Shown: positions 8,339 through 16,687, numbered from the stretch's first letter. The stretch is DNA of 31,911 nt from Spirochaetales bacterium (GCA_002730475.1 PCAG01000027.1:1-31911), one strand, 5' to 3'. Notes: generated from the sequence alone by a model not told the origin. Translations and numbers: made by a program.

Positions 8339-8893
8339 TTATATATTTATGATTTCTTGTTCTTTTTTAGTACTATTCGAATTAATTAAACTAATATAAT
8401 TATCCGTATGCTCTTGAATTTGTTTCAGTCCGGTCTTTTCATCGTCTGTTGTTATTTTTTTCTTTTTTTGTAGATTTTTGATTGCATCGTTACATTCCTT
8501 TCTTATATTGCGAATCGAAACTCTGAACGATTCCGTCTCTTTATTCAAAAATTTGACTAGCTCATTTCTTCTTTCCTGAGTCAACGGAGGGATGTTGATA
8601 ATAATTACATCTTTGTCATTATTTGGATTCAAACCAAGGTCCGATTTCTGTATCGCTTTAACAATATTGTCCGCAACCGTCTGATCATAAGGAGTAATAA
8701 CAATGGTGGAGCTTTCATTCATGTTGATATTGCATACTTGGTTTAGAGGAACTTTAGAACCATAATAATCAACTCTAATTTCATCAAAGAGGGATTTGCT
8801 AAGCGCTCCGCCTCTAATCTTAGAAATCTCCTTTATAAAAGAATCGACTGTCTTCTTCATTTTTGAGCTACAATCTGAGATTATGTCATCCAT
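8339..8893 (-). CDS. frr: Ribosome recycling factor
   Basis: Splits post-termination ribosomes together with EF-G. The 184 residues align along their whole length with RRF: IRVDYYGSKVPLNQV, ITPYDQTVADNIVKAIQKSD, LGLNPNNDKDVI, PPLTQERRNELVK and IRNIRKECNDAIKNLQKKKK. The N-terminal helix contains ISKIRGGALS where most RRFs have IRTGRAS, so the second conserved arginine is absent (see findings). A good Shine-Dalgarno sequence (AGAGGAA on the minus strand) sits before the ATG at 8893. It is the last gene of the rpsB-tsf-pyrH-frr unit, 19 bases after pyrH. In many bacteria uppS follows frr; here uppS is elsewhere in the window on the opposite strand. Confidence 0.95.
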   Translation of the reverse strand: MDDIISDCSSKMKKTVDSFIKEISKIRGGALSKSLFDEIRVDYYGSKVPLNQVCNINMNESSTIVITPYDQTVADNIVKAIQKSDLGLNPNNDKDVIIINIPPLTQERRNELVKFLNKETESFRVSIRNIRKECNDAIKNLQKKKKITTDDEKTGLKQIQEHTDNYISLINSNSTKKEQEIINI

Positions 8894-8912
8894 AATTTTC
8901 CTCTGAGGTCAT

Positions 8913-9635
8913 CTAGCTAACTATAGTGCCTATCTTTTCACCTTGTATAATTTTTTTTATATTATTTTTTTTGAATAGATTAAATACACATATAGGAATA
9001 TTATTGTCTTTGCAAAGCGAGATTGCTGTGGAATCCATAATTTCCAGTTCTTTTTCAAGAACCTCCATATATCGTAATGATTTAAACATTTTGGCATTTT
9101 TATATTTATGAGGGTCTTTGTCGTAGACACCGTTAACTTTTGTGGCCTTTAAAATAATTTCAGCATTAATTTCTAGAGCTCTAAGAGATGCCGCAGTATC
9201 AGTTGTGAAATACGGATTCCCAGTTCCAGCAGCAAAAATAACTACCCTTCCTTTGTCTAAGTGACGCATAGCTCTTCGCTGGATATAAGGTTCGGCTACT
9301 CGATTAAGCTCTAAGGCAGATTGTACTCTTGTTGCCAGCTCTTCCCTCTCTAAAAAGTGTTGTAGAGCAAGGGCATTGATTGCGGTGGCCAACATACCCA
9401 TGTAATCTGCAGTTGTTCTATCCATTCCTTGTGCTGCAGCAGAAACTCCCCTATATATATTCCCCGCACCTATAACAATCGAGACTTGGACTTTAAGCTT
9501 GACAACCTCTGCAATCTCTTTTGCAATTCCCTCTAGAGTCTCGTTGTCGATACCATAACCAAGATTCCCTTGTAGGGCTTCGCCGCTAAGTTTTAACAGA
9601 ACCCTGGAGTATAAAGTTTCTTTCTTGCTAGCCAT
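8913..9635 (-). CDS. pyrH: UMP kinase
   Basis: Phosphorylates UMP to UDP with ATP; hexameric bacterial enzyme of the amino-acid-kinase fold. Visible motifs are [86 protein letters not shown] and [13 protein letters not shown] place the start at the ATG at 9635 ([19 protein letters not shown], 240 residues), because the upstream in-frame extension to 9668 is alien to the family and runs inside tsf. This start overlaps the tsf stop by 8 bases, implying translational coupling. UMP kinase is classically tuned by GTP and UTP; nothing here says otherwise. Confidence 0.95.
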   Translation of the reverse strand: MASKKETLYSRVLLKLSGEALQGNLGYGIDNETLEGIAKEIAEVVKLKVQVSIVIGAGNIYRGVSAAAQGMDRTTADYMGMLATAINALALQHFLEREELATRVQSALELNRVAEPYIQRRAMRHLDKGRVVIFAAGTGNPYFTTDTAASLRALEINAEIILKATKVNGVYDKDPHKYKNAKMFKSLRYMEVLEKELEIMDSTAISLCKDNNIPICVFNLFKKNNIKKIIQGEKIGTIVS

Positions 9636-10242
9636 CAGTTTGAGTTTCACCAATTTGATATCTGACAAATCTTGATATTTTTATATTTTCACCAAGTTTA
9701 GAAACTATTTCATTTTGCAAATCTTCAATCTTCAATTTTGAATCCCTTATATAAATCTGATCTAACAGACAAATTTCTTCGAGTCTCTTATTCAATTTAC
9801 CTTCAATCATCTTTTCCGCAACCTCTGGTTTTTTTCCAGACTCTTTAACTTGTGCTAGTATGATCTTTTTCTCGTTTTCAATAAATGACTGAGGAACATC
9901 GCTTTTGGAGACGAAATGAGGATCCGATGCGGCTATTTGCATAGCAATTTCTCTAGCAAACAACTGAAATTCATCGTTTCTAGCAACAAAATCGGTTTCA
10001 CAATTAATTTCTACCAATACACCAATTTTGCCACCAGCATGAATATAAGAAAATATTTGCCCTTCCGGGGTATTTCTTCCACTCTTTTTTTCTACCTTCG
10101 AGAGCCCTCTTATTTTTAAGATTTCGATAGCCTTATCTATATCCCCGTCTGCTTCTTGTAACGCATTTTTACATTCTAACAAAGGGGCACTAGTCCTATC
10201 TCGTACTTTACGAATTAGCTCTGAAGAAGTGGAGTCAGTCAT
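9628..10242 (-). CDS. tsf: Elongation factor Ts (short form)
   Basis: Guanine nucleotide exchange factor for EF-Tu. The N-terminal UBA-like domain is seen in [20 protein letters not shown] and [20 protein letters not shown], followed by the core signature [15 protein letters not shown] that contacts EF-Tu, and a C-terminal module ending [18 protein letters not shown]. At 204 residues it is the short EF-Ts type, lacking the coiled-coil insertion and second core subdomain of the E. coli protein. The ATG at 10242 is well supported by AAGGAG 8 bases upstream and follows the rpsB stop by 2 bases. The stop lies inside the pyrH start region. Confidence 0.95.
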   Translation of the reverse strand: MTDSTSSELIRKVRDRTSAPLLECKNALQEADGDIDKAIEILKIRGLSKVEKKSGRNTPEGQIFSYIHAGGKIGVLVEINCETDFVARNDEFQLFAREIAMQIAASDPHFVSKSDVPQSFIENEKKIILAQVKESGKKPEVAEKMIEGKLNKRLEEICLLDQIYIRDSKLKIEDLQNEIVSKLGENIKISRFVRYQIGETQTDG

Positions 10243-10244
10243 TC

Positions 10245-11132
10245 TTACTCCTTTTTGGTCGCACTATCTTCTTCAGAATAAGCAATCGACTCTTCTTCTT
10301 TGTCGTTAGTACTTGTCTTAAATACAAATGCTTTTCTTTCAACGGGAACGCCGCTTGCTTCTTCTTTGTCAGGAGCAACCTCTCCCGACTGAATTTTGGC
10401 AGAATAAATATGTTGCCCTTCCAAGCAAGCACTCGCAATCTTTTCAATGCAAAGCTTAACCGCCCTAACTGCATCATCGTTACTTGGGATAACATAGTCC
10501 GCATCTTCAGGGTTTGAATTTGTATCCACAACTCCCACTATAGGAATTCCAATTTTTCTGGCTTCTTTAATTGCAATATCTTCTTTGCCAGTATCAACTA
10601 CAAAAATTGCACCGGGCATTTTTTTCATATTCATTATACCGTTTAGTAAATATTCCAATTTCTTCATCTCTCGTGTTAGAGATATTTGTTCTTTTTTTGG
10701 TAAATTATCCATCTCGCCATTGTCTTTTAATTGTTTTAATTGGATTAAATAATCCACTCTAGATCTTATAGTATTAAAATTAGTTAAAGTACCCCCAAGC
10801 CATCTTGAGTTTACGAAGGGCATATTGCAACGAAGGCCTTCTTCTTGGATAATAGCTTGGGCCTGTTTTTTAGTTCCAACAAATAGAATCTCTTTCCCAG
10901 AGGCAACCATGTCTCGTGCAAAATTATAAGCGATTAAGAACGATTCTAAGGTTTTTTCTAAATCAATAATATGGATACCATTCCTGGAACCATAGATATA
11001 TTCTTTCATGGAAGGATTCCACTGACTTGACTGGTGACCAAAATGAACACCTGCTTCTAAAAGCTGTTTCATAGTAATAACACCGTCTTCAGGCTGGTCG
11101 TTTTGAACTTGTTCTACTCGCTCATCGCTCAT
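10245..11132 (-). CDS. rpsB: 30S ribosomal protein S2
   Basis: Structural protein of the small subunit. Diagnostic stretches are QLLEAGVHFGHQSSQWNPSM, YIYGSRNGIHIIDLEKT, ILFVGTKKQAQAII, RWLGGTLTNFNTI, GAIFVVDTGKEDIAIKEARK and IPIVGVVDTNSNPEDADYVI. The start at 11132 (MSDERVEQVQ) is chosen over an upstream TTG at 11177, whose extra residues are hydrophobic and unlike S2. A C-terminal extension of about 45 residues after GQHIYSAK is acidic and low in complexity; such tails vary between phyla. It opens the rpsB-tsf-pyrH-frr unit. I see no Shine-Dalgarno sequence before the ATG; a TATATT element only 4 bases upstream could be a -10 box, which would make the message nearly leaderless. Confidence 0.95.
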   Translation of the reverse strand: MSDERVEQVQNDQPEDGVITMKQLLEAGVHFGHQSSQWNPSMKEYIYGSRNGIHIIDLEKTLESFLIAYNFARDMVASGKEILFVGTKKQAQAIIQEEGLRCNMPFVNSRWLGGTLTNFNTIRSRVDYLIQLKQLKDNGEMDNLPKKEQISLTREMKKLEYLLNGIMNMKKMPGAIFVVDTGKEDIAIKEARKIGIPIVGVVDTNSNPEDADYVIPSNDDAVRAVKLCIEKIASACLEGQHIYSAKIQSGEVAPDKEEASGVPVERKAFVFKTSTNDKEEESIAYSEEDSATKKE

Positions 11133-11247
11133 AATGAATATAAGCTGAAAAGTTAACATAAATAATTTCAAAATCAAATCAGAAACATATAGAATGTTCT
11201 ATAGAAAAGAAGAATGGATAATATAGAATATACAATCCAATTAATGT

Positions 11248-11330
11248 GGAGGGCTGGCAGAATTGGCAATGCACCGGTCTTGAAAACCGGCGTCCTCACG
11301 GACTTCAGGGTTCGAGTCCCTGGCCCTCCG
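11248..11330 (+). tRNA. tRNA-Ser (anticodon UGA)
   Basis: A cloverleaf can be drawn fully. The acceptor stem is GGAGGGC (11248-11254) paired with GCCCTCC (11323-11329), with a G discriminator at 11330. The anticodon stem CCGGT/ACCGG (11274-11278 and 11286-11290) closes the seven-base loop CTTGAAA, giving anticodon TGA. A long variable arm GTCC-TCAC-GGAC (11292-11303) marks it as a class II tRNA of the serine type. The T stem is CAGGG/CCCTG around TTCGAGT. It reads UCA and probably other UCN codons. CCA is not encoded. rsmI starts 7 bases later, so both are probably on one transcript. Confidence 0.96.
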
Positions 11331-11337
11331 AGAAGTT

Positions 11338-12174
11338 ATGAGTTTTAATATTGTAGCTACCCCTATTGGGAATTTAGACGATATTTCAAGAAGAGCCATA
11401 AAGGTTCTTGAAAATTCAGAGATTATATTATGCGAAAAAAAGACTAGAGCTTTAAAATTGCTGAATTACTACAATATCAGACCCAAATTGTTGATTCCTT
11501 ATCATGATGACAAATTCTTCAATATATCACGAACTGTAATTGAGAAAATAAATAATGGTGGAACTGTATCTCTAATTTCAGATGCAGGTACACCATTAAT
11601 TTCAGACCCGGGGCACAAGCTTGTTTCAGAACTAATTAAGGTTGGTATAGAACCGGTATCTATTCCCGGTCCCACATCAATTACGTCAGCACTCACATTG
11701 TCAGGAACGGATATAAGCAATTTTATTTTTCTTGGTTTTCTCCCAAGAAAAAATATAAAAATCTTAGAAATATTAAAAAAGAATTTATGTCTAGGTATAC
11801 CCGTTGTTGTATTTGCAAATTCAAGGAATCTTAAACTAATTGTAAAAATTATAGATAAAAACTTTCAAGATTCTTTTGTATCGATATCAAAAGAGATATC
11901 GAAAATCCATGAAGGAACACTAAGAGGTTCTTCCAAAAAAATTTTGAAAAATATAGACAACTCGTTTTACGATAAGGGAGAATTCGTTCTAGTAGTCAAA
12001 GCATCTGCGGAAGATACAAATAATTTAGAAGAAAAAGATTTATTAGAATTATTAGACATTTTCAAAGAAGAAGGAATCTCGCTCAAAAAGAGTGTGGATA
12101 TATTAAACAAGAAATTGAGCATGAGTAAGAAAACTATATATTCGGAAGCTCTAAAGAAATGGGATAGAGATTAA
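11338..12174 (+). CDS. rsmI: 16S rRNA (cytidine-1402-2'-O)-methyltransferase
   Basis: SAM-dependent tetrapyrrole-methylase-fold enzyme that methylates the ribose of C1402 in the decoding centre of 16S rRNA. The N-terminus MSFNIVATPIGNLDDISRRA, the motif SLISDAGTPLISDPGHKLV, IPGPTSITSALTLSG and FLGFLPRK are all characteristic of RsmI. The 278-residue length is normal, with a lysine-rich C-terminal part. The ATG at 11338 lies only 7 bases after the tRNA-Ser 3' end, so little room is left for a ribosome-binding site (GAGAAG at 11330-11335 is the only candidate). The gene is convergent with gatA and overlaps its end by 4 bases. Confidence 0.94.
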   Translation: MSFNIVATPIGNLDDISRRAIKVLENSEIILCEKKTRALKLLNYYNIRPKLLIPYHDDKFFNISRTVIEKINNGGTVSLISDAGTPLISDPGHKLVSELIKVGIEPVSIPGPTSITSALTLSGTDISNFIFLGFLPRKNIKILEILKKNLCLGIPVVVFANSRNLKLIVKIIDKNFQDSFVSISKEISKIHEGTLRGSSKKILKNIDNSFYDKGEFVLVVKASAEDTNNLEEKDLLELLDIFKEEGISLKKSVDILNKKLSMSKKTIYSEALKKWDRD

Positions 12175-13628
12175 GGTTGGTCCTTAAAGCCAACTTCCTT
12201 TTCTATCAAAGACGAAATCATTAATAATTTATTCTCTTCCATTTTGTTCGTTGTTAGTTGAACTCCTATAGGAAGTCCATCACCTGACAACATAAAAGGT
12301 ATGGATATCGATGGGAGCTCGGCAAGATTTGCTGGTATTGTCAAAATATCAGAGAGGTACATACTTAAAGGATTGTTTTTCTTTTCACCAACATTAAAAG
12401 GTAGTTCCGGACAAGTCGGGGACAAAATACAATCAACTTCTTGAAAAGCTTTATTAAAATCATCGATTATCATATTCTTAACTTTAATCGCTTTTAAATA
12501 ATAGGCATCATAATAACCTGACGATAAAGCATATGTTCCAAGCATTATTCTTCTTTTAACTTCATCGCCAAAACCTTTAGAGCGATTGTTTACATAAAAC
12601 TCTTCTAAGGTTCCGTCATTTACATCTTCGGAAAATCCATATCGGACACCATCATATCGTGACAAATTAGAACTAGCTTCCGATGGTGCAATAATATAAT
12701 AAGTAGCAACAGCGAATTGAGCGTTTGGTAGTTTTATATCTTTTATCCTAAAACCTGTGCCTTTCAAGGATTTAACAAGAATTTTGAAATTTTTTTCTAT
12801 TTCTTTATCTAATCCTTCTTCCAACATAGTAGAGGGAATGCCAATAGTAAATTCCTTAGGGGAGAAGTCTTCTTTTTTTAGAAGATTATAAGATTGCGTA
12901 CTAGGCAGGTTCGCAGAGGTAGAATCTTTAGAGTCAAAGCCTGATAAAATATCAAGAAGTATGGCAGCATCATTAACGCTAACCGTTAAAGGTCCAGCTT
13001 GGTCGAGAGATGAAGAAAATGCAATCATTCCGAACCTACTAATTCTTCCATAAGATGGTTTAAGTCCCACGACCCCACAAAAAGAGGCAGGTTGTCTAAT
13101 TGAGCCTCCTGTATCTGTCCCTATAGAAGCTATTGTCAACCCAGCAGCTACAGCTGCAGCAGAGCCTCCGCTAGAACCACCTGGTACTTTATCGTAGTCC
13201 CAAGGGTTAAAAGTTGGACCGAAGAAGGATGTTTCAGTTGATGAACCCATTGCGAATTCATCCATATTGTTCTTACCAAGGATGATAGCCCCCGCAGCGT
13301 TAAGTTTTTCATACACCGTTGAATTATAATTTGATATATAATTGCTCAGCATTTTAGATCCACATGTGCAAAGCTCATTTTTCACGAGGAATATATCTTT
13401 CAAGCTAATAGGAATTCCATGGATTAGGCTTTTATAATTCTTCTTGATAACGTCATCATCGAGGAGAATAGAGCGCTTAGTCGCAGATTCTTCAAACAAA
13501 GAAATGTATGTGTTAAGTTTTGAGTCAATCTTTTTTATATTATCAAATAGATTTTTTGTTACTTCCGAGGGAAGAAATTCTTTATTCTTGAAACCATTAA
13601 CAATATTTTCAATGGACATCCTCTTCAT
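12171..13628 (-). CDS. gatA: Asp/Glu-tRNA amidotransferase subunit A
   Basis: Glutaminase/amidase subunit of GatCAB, which converts Asp-tRNA(Asn) and/or Glu-tRNA(Gln) to the amidated forms, delivering ammonia to GatB. The amidase-signature triad is intact: Lys77 in GIPISLKDIF, Ser152 in PGGSSGGSAAAV and Ser176 in IGTDTGGSIRQPASFCG; VGLKPSYGRISRFG follows. The length of 485 is normal. The ATG at 13628 is preferred because GAGGA lies 8 bases upstream; an internal ATG (13619) is possible. It follows gatC by 4 bases at the end of the carA-gshB-gatC-gatA unit. The partner gatB is about 3 kb away in its own transcription unit. Confidence 0.95.
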   Translation of the reverse strand: MKRMSIENIVNGFKNKEFLPSEVTKNLFDNIKKIDSKLNTYISLFEESATKRSILLDDDVIKKNYKSLIHGIPISLKDIFLVKNELCTCGSKMLSNYISNYNSTVYEKLNAAGAIILGKNNMDEFAMGSSTETSFFGPTFNPWDYDKVPGGSSGGSAAAVAAGLTIASIGTDTGGSIRQPASFCGVVGLKPSYGRISRFGMIAFSSSLDQAGPLTVSVNDAAILLDILSGFDSKDSTSANLPSTQSYNLLKKEDFSPKEFTIGIPSTMLEEGLDKEIEKNFKILVKSLKGTGFRIKDIKLPNAQFAVATYYIIAPSEASSNLSRYDGVRYGFSEDVNDGTLEEFYVNNRSKGFGDEVKRRIMLGTYALSSGYYDAYYLKAIKVKNMIIDDFNKAFQEVDCILSPTCPELPFNVGEKKNNPLSMYLSDILTIPANLAELPSISIPFMLSGDGLPIGVQLTTNKMEENKLLMISSLIEKEVGFKDQP

Positions 13629-13632
13629 TTAA

Positions 13633-13923
13633 TCATTCCTCATCTATAATTTTTTTTACCGAAAAAAAATTACCATCTTTTTTAGGTGCATTTTTTAATA
13701 CTTCATCGATAGGTAATTTTGAAATGACAGTATCATCTCTTTGAGCATAATCAATATTGCTATCCATCTTTAGGTCTGATTCATGATTGGAGGCGGAGTT
13801 AAGTAGGTCTATATAATTTAAAATTTCAGAGAAGCTTTTCACAAAAGAACCTAGGCTCTTTTCCTCAATGGACAATCTGGAAAGTTTAGAAATCTTCAAT
13901 ACAAGTTTTTTATCAACTGACAT
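13633..13923 (-). CDS. gatC: Asp/Glu-tRNA amidotransferase subunit C
   Basis: Small stabilising subunit that wraps the GatA-GatB interface. The 96-residue protein shows the family pattern: KLVLKISKLSRLSIEEKSLG at the N-terminus, the helix FSEILNYIDLLNSASN, then a loop and the C-terminal RDDTVISKLPIDEVLKNAP and KDGNFFSVKKIID segment. The position immediately before gatA supports the call strongly. It lies 12 bases after gshB and 4 before gatA, all on the minus strand. Confidence 0.92.
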   Translation of the reverse strand: MSVDKKLVLKISKLSRLSIEEKSLGSFVKSFSEILNYIDLLNSASNHESDLKMDSNIDYAQRDDTVISKLPIDEVLKNAPKKDGNFFSVKKIIDEE

Positions 13924-13935
13924 TTTAATCTATAC

Positions 13936-14838
13936 CTATCCCTTTAGTTTATCAACAATAAAATCTAAAACAATTGTTTCGAGTTTGGAATTGTTAGCCC
14001 GGTTTATTTCTTGTACTCCTGTAGGACTAGTAATATTTATCTCAGTTAGCATATTATCAATAATATCTATGCCTGCAAAATAGATTCCATTTTGTACCAA
14101 GAAAGGTTTTATTCTATCACATATGTCCTTGTCGGATTGTGTAACTTTGGTCTTTTTGGGTATTCCTCCAGCATGAAAGTTGCAAATAAAACTTCCTTCT
14201 TTCGCAATTCTATTGATAGCTCCAATGGGCTCTCCATTGAGAAGCACAATTCGTTTATCCCCCTTAGAAACATTAGGAAGGAATCGTTGGGCTATTATCG
14301 TATCATTTATCTTTTGCTCGTCACTGTACCTAAACACACCCTCCCCCCCGCACAGAGTTGTTGGTTTAATTACAACACCGTCTTCAAATTTGTTTGCAAA
14401 ATTTTTTATTTGGGTAATCGAAGAGGTTACTATAGTTGGTGGGACAATATCTTGAAAATTCAAGGTAACCAATTTTTCATTAAAACTTCGTAAAGATGTT
14501 GGGTTGTTCACCACCAGAACTTTATCTTTAACCGTATCAAGCATATATGTTGCATGAATATAGTCCAGATTAACGGGTGGATCTTTTCGCATAAAAACAA
14601 TATCCATTTCTTCTACAGATATTTGCATATGGTCATTTTCCCTATAAATCTCCTTGGTCTCAAGCATTTCAATTTGTAAGCAATTTGATTTTAGAGTTGA
14701 GTCAAAATATAGTCCATCAATTAAAGAATAATAAATATCAAAATCTCTATTTTGACATTCCAGCATAAACAAATACGTTGTATCTTTTTCCGTATCAATC
14801 AAACTTAGCTTGTCCATGATAAAAAGAACTTTTTTCAT
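13936..14838 (-). CDS. gshB: Glutathione synthetase (E. coli GshB type)
   Basis: ATP-grasp ligase joining gamma-glutamylcysteine and glycine to give glutathione. The 300-residue protein follows the GshB pattern: MKKVLFIMDKLSLIDTEKDT, VFMRKDPPVNLDYIHATYML, NNPTSLRSFNEKLVTLNF, the ATP-binding VVIKPTTLCGGEGVFRY (usually KPLDGMGG.G), GDKRIVLLNGEPIGAINR, FHAGG and the metal and substrate block LTEINITSPTGVQEINR. The start overlaps the carA stop as ATGA, so translation is probably coupled. No gshA is visible in the window. Glutathione would point to an aerobic, Gram-negative lifestyle. A related ligase of other specificity is possible, but the motif match is along the full length. Confidence 0.88.
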   Translation of the reverse strand: MKKVLFIMDKLSLIDTEKDTTYLFMLECQNRDFDIYYSLIDGLYFDSTLKSNCLQIEMLETKEIYRENDHMQISVEEMDIVFMRKDPPVNLDYIHATYMLDTVKDKVLVVNNPTSLRSFNEKLVTLNFQDIVPPTIVTSSITQIKNFANKFEDGVVIKPTTLCGGEGVFRYSDEQKINDTIIAQRFLPNVSKGDKRIVLLNGEPIGAINRIAKEGSFICNFHAGGIPKKTKVTQSDKDICDRIKPFLVQNGIYFAGIDIIDNMLTEINITSPTGVQEINRANNSKLETIVLDFIVDKLKG

Positions 14839-15908
14839 ATCATTTCTACAAACTTTTTAAAATATCTTCGAGAGTCATGAGGTCCCGGTGATGCCTCAGG
14901 ATGGTATTGAACCGAAAAGCATTTGTTTGCCTTAGATTCTATACCTTCAACGGTATCATCGTTAAGATTTATATGAGTAATGTTAACATCATTGATTTTT
15001 GAATTAATTACCGCAAAACCATGATTCTGGCTTGTAATCTCAACCTTTTTGTCTTTAAGGTTCATAACTGGATGGTTAGCCCCTCTATGTCCAAATTTAA
15101 GTTTAAAAGTTTTCATTCCTAATGCTAACGAGAGAATTTGATGTCCCAAGCAAATGCCAAATATTGGCTTATATCCTAACAATTTTTTTACGTTGTTAAT
15201 CGCATAGGTTGCCGCAGATGGGTCACCTGGCCCATTGGAAAGCAGGATTCCATCAGGATTAAAGCTCTTCACGGTATCTACATCCGTATCGCAAGGACCA
15301 ACGATAAGGTTAATATTTAGTTCTTTATGTAATATATTTAAAATATTCTTTTTACAACCAAAATCATAAACGAAAATATTCTTTTTATTTTTCTTACTAC
15401 CTATCTTGTATATTTCTTTACATGTAGCCCTTAAGGTTAAATCGTTTCCCTTCATTTCAGGAGACAGTTCAAGTTTGTATTTTAATTTATCTACATCTTC
15501 CTGTTTCGAAGAAATAATGCATCTTTGCGCTCCCTCGTTCCTTACTATTCTTGTTAATTCTCTAGTGTCTATATCGGAAATTCCTACGACTTTATTTTGA
15601 ATTAAATATTCTTCCAAAGTCATCTCGGAAATAAAATTTGATGGATATGGACAAAATTCTCTTGCTATAAATCCTTTAACATAGCATTCATTAGATTCGT
15701 TATCTTTTGAATTGATTCCATAATTTCCAATATGAGGATAAGTCATTAAAACTACTTGGGAATGATATGAAGGATCGGTAAGAATTTCTTGATATCCCGT
15801 CATAGACGTATTGAATACTATCTCGCCAATTGTTTCGCCACGGAACCCAAAACCCAGGCCATTAAACATTTTGCCGTTTTCAAGATATAGAATAGAGCCT
15901 TTACCCAT
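14835..15908 (-). CDS. carA: Carbamoyl-phosphate synthase small subunit
   Basis: Glutaminase subunit that supplies ammonia to CarB for carbamoyl phosphate, the entry to pyrimidine and arginine synthesis. The N-terminal half carries LTDPSYHSQVVLMTYPHIGN and DIDTRELTRIVRNEGA; the class I amidotransferase half carries GILLSNGPGDP, nucleophile Cys253 in FGICLGHQI, and His336/Glu338 in QYHPEASPGP. The start at 15908 (MGKGSILYLENG, 357 residues) fits the family; the frame extends upstream but only with a TTG. carB is not adjacent. First gene of the carA-gshB-gatC-gatA unit, divergent from the acyltransferase gene, with a good -35/-10 pair upstream. Confidence 0.95.
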   Translation of the reverse strand: MGKGSILYLENGKMFNGLGFGFRGETIGEIVFNTSMTGYQEILTDPSYHSQVVLMTYPHIGNYGINSKDNESNECYVKGFIAREFCPYPSNFISEMTLEEYLIQNKVVGISDIDTRELTRIVRNEGAQRCIISSKQEDVDKLKYKLELSPEMKGNDLTLRATCKEIYKIGSKKNKKNIFVYDFGCKKNILNILHKELNINLIVGPCDTDVDTVKSFNPDGILLSNGPGDPSAATYAINNVKKLLGYKPIFGICLGHQILSLALGMKTFKLKFGHRGANHPVMNLKDKKVEITSQNHGFAVINSKINDVNITHINLNDDTVEGIESKANKCFSVQYHPEASPGPHDSRRYFKKFVEMI

Positions 15909-15918
15909 TAAAATACTG

Positions 15919-15947
15919 AAAATACTTCCTTTAATAAAGTTTGTCAA
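15919..15947 (-). promoter_or_regulatory. Probable sigma70-type promoter of carA
   Basis: On the minus strand TTGACA (15947-15942) is followed after 17 bases by TATTTT (15924-15919). The expected transcription start, about 7 bases on, lies only a few bases before the carA ATG at 15908, so the mRNA would be almost leaderless. The AAGGAAG in the spacer would not be part of the message. The call rests on consensus match and position only. Confidence 0.55.
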
Positions 15948-15968
15948 TTTATAAAAGAGTATTAAAAT
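15941..15968 (+). promoter_or_regulatory. Possible promoter of the acyltransferase gene, overlapping the carA -35
   Basis: On the plus strand TTGTCA (15941-15946) and TAAAAT (15963-15968) are separated by 16 bases. The -35 overlaps the carA -35 because TTGTCAA is nearly its own reverse complement. A start about 7 bases on would coincide with the ATG at 15974, giving a leaderless message. Weak consensus in AT-rich DNA, so tentative. Confidence 0.35.
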
Positions 15969-15973
15969 ACATT

Positions 15974-16687
15974 ATGATTAAGCCTTTGGGGAGACTTCTA
16001 AAAAATATAAGTAATGACTTATTCTTTTCGGGGTTTTACCCCGCAGGTGATATAAAGTCCTACCACCTAAAATATTGGCTCATATTTGTAGTTAATATAT
16101 ATTTGAAGATTTATCATCGAGTAGAAGTAATCAATTCAGAAGAAATTCCCCAAGCTGGCGGGGCTGTAATAGCATCAAACCATACCTCGCATCTAGACGG
16201 GATTATAATTAATTCTATCACTGCATTTCATACTAGACGAAAGATTACTTTTCTTGCCGCAGAAGATGTTTATAATAAAAATTTCTTGTTCAAATTTTTA
16301 TGCAATTTGGGTAATTGCATTCCCGTAAAGAGATCAACAAGCGACAGAGTTGGTCTCTTAAAAGTAATCAAACTTTTAAAAAAGGATAACCTTGTAGGTC
16401 TTTTCCCAGAAGGTCAAAGGTCTCATGATGGTAGTATTGGTGACGGTAAACTTGGGGTAGCGATAATGGCTCTTAAATCTGGGGTTCCTATAATACCATT
16501 GGCAATACAAGGAACCTTTGAAGCTTTTCCAAGAAAAACAAAATTTGTTAAGCCGGTAAAGATTACTCTTAAATTTGGGCATGCACTTCACTATGATATA
16601 GAGAACAAGCCATCAAAAGAAAGGATTACCGCTGTGAAAGACGAAATAATGGGCAATATCCAAAACTTACATAGCAGCATTAACTAA
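15974..16687 (+). CDS. PlsC-type 1-acyl-sn-glycerol-3-phosphate acyltransferase
   Basis: Membrane-associated acyltransferase of the LPLAT family, probably making phosphatidic acid from lysophosphatidic acid. The catalytic NHxxxxD motif is ASNHTSHLDG, the second block is LVGLFPEGQRSHDGSIG and the third VPIIPLAIQGTFEAFP. A hydrophobic stretch near the N-terminus (YWLIFVVNIYLKIY) probably anchors it. The frame opens at a TTG (15941), but the ATG at 15974 (MIKPLGRLL, 237 residues) is the more likely start. Its end overlaps the end of the convergent gatB by 8 bases. It could instead be a different LPLAT member (lyso-ornithine lipid or other acceptor). Confidence 0.85.
   Translation: MIKPLGRLLKNISNDLFFSGFYPAGDIKSYHLKYWLIFVVNIYLKIYHRVEVINSEEIPQAGGAVIASNHTSHLDGIIINSITAFHTRRKITFLAAEDVYNKNFLFKFLCNLGNCIPVKRSTSDRVGLLKVIKLLKKDNLVGLFPEGQRSHDGSIGDGKLGVAIMALKSGVPIIPLAIQGTFEAFPRKTKFVKPVKITLKFGHALHYDIENKPSKERITAVKDEIMGNIQNLHSSIN

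Noticed and set aside
10235..10531. A 98-codon ORF overlapping the 3' part of rpsB on the same strand
   Set aside because: Alternate frame of rpsB with basic, low-complexity translation; the S2 frame is well conserved throughout.
11201..11247. Possible promoter for the tRNA-Ser/rsmI unit (TACAAT at 11231-11236)
   Set aside because: The -10 is plausible, but no -35 stands out and the region is a run of AT-rich hexamers, so it is not listed as a feature.
14092..14493. A 133-codon plus-strand ORF opposite gshB
   Set aside because: It lies wholly antisense to a gene with clear motifs and its translation is Cys/Tyr-rich with no recognisable domain; a shadow frame.
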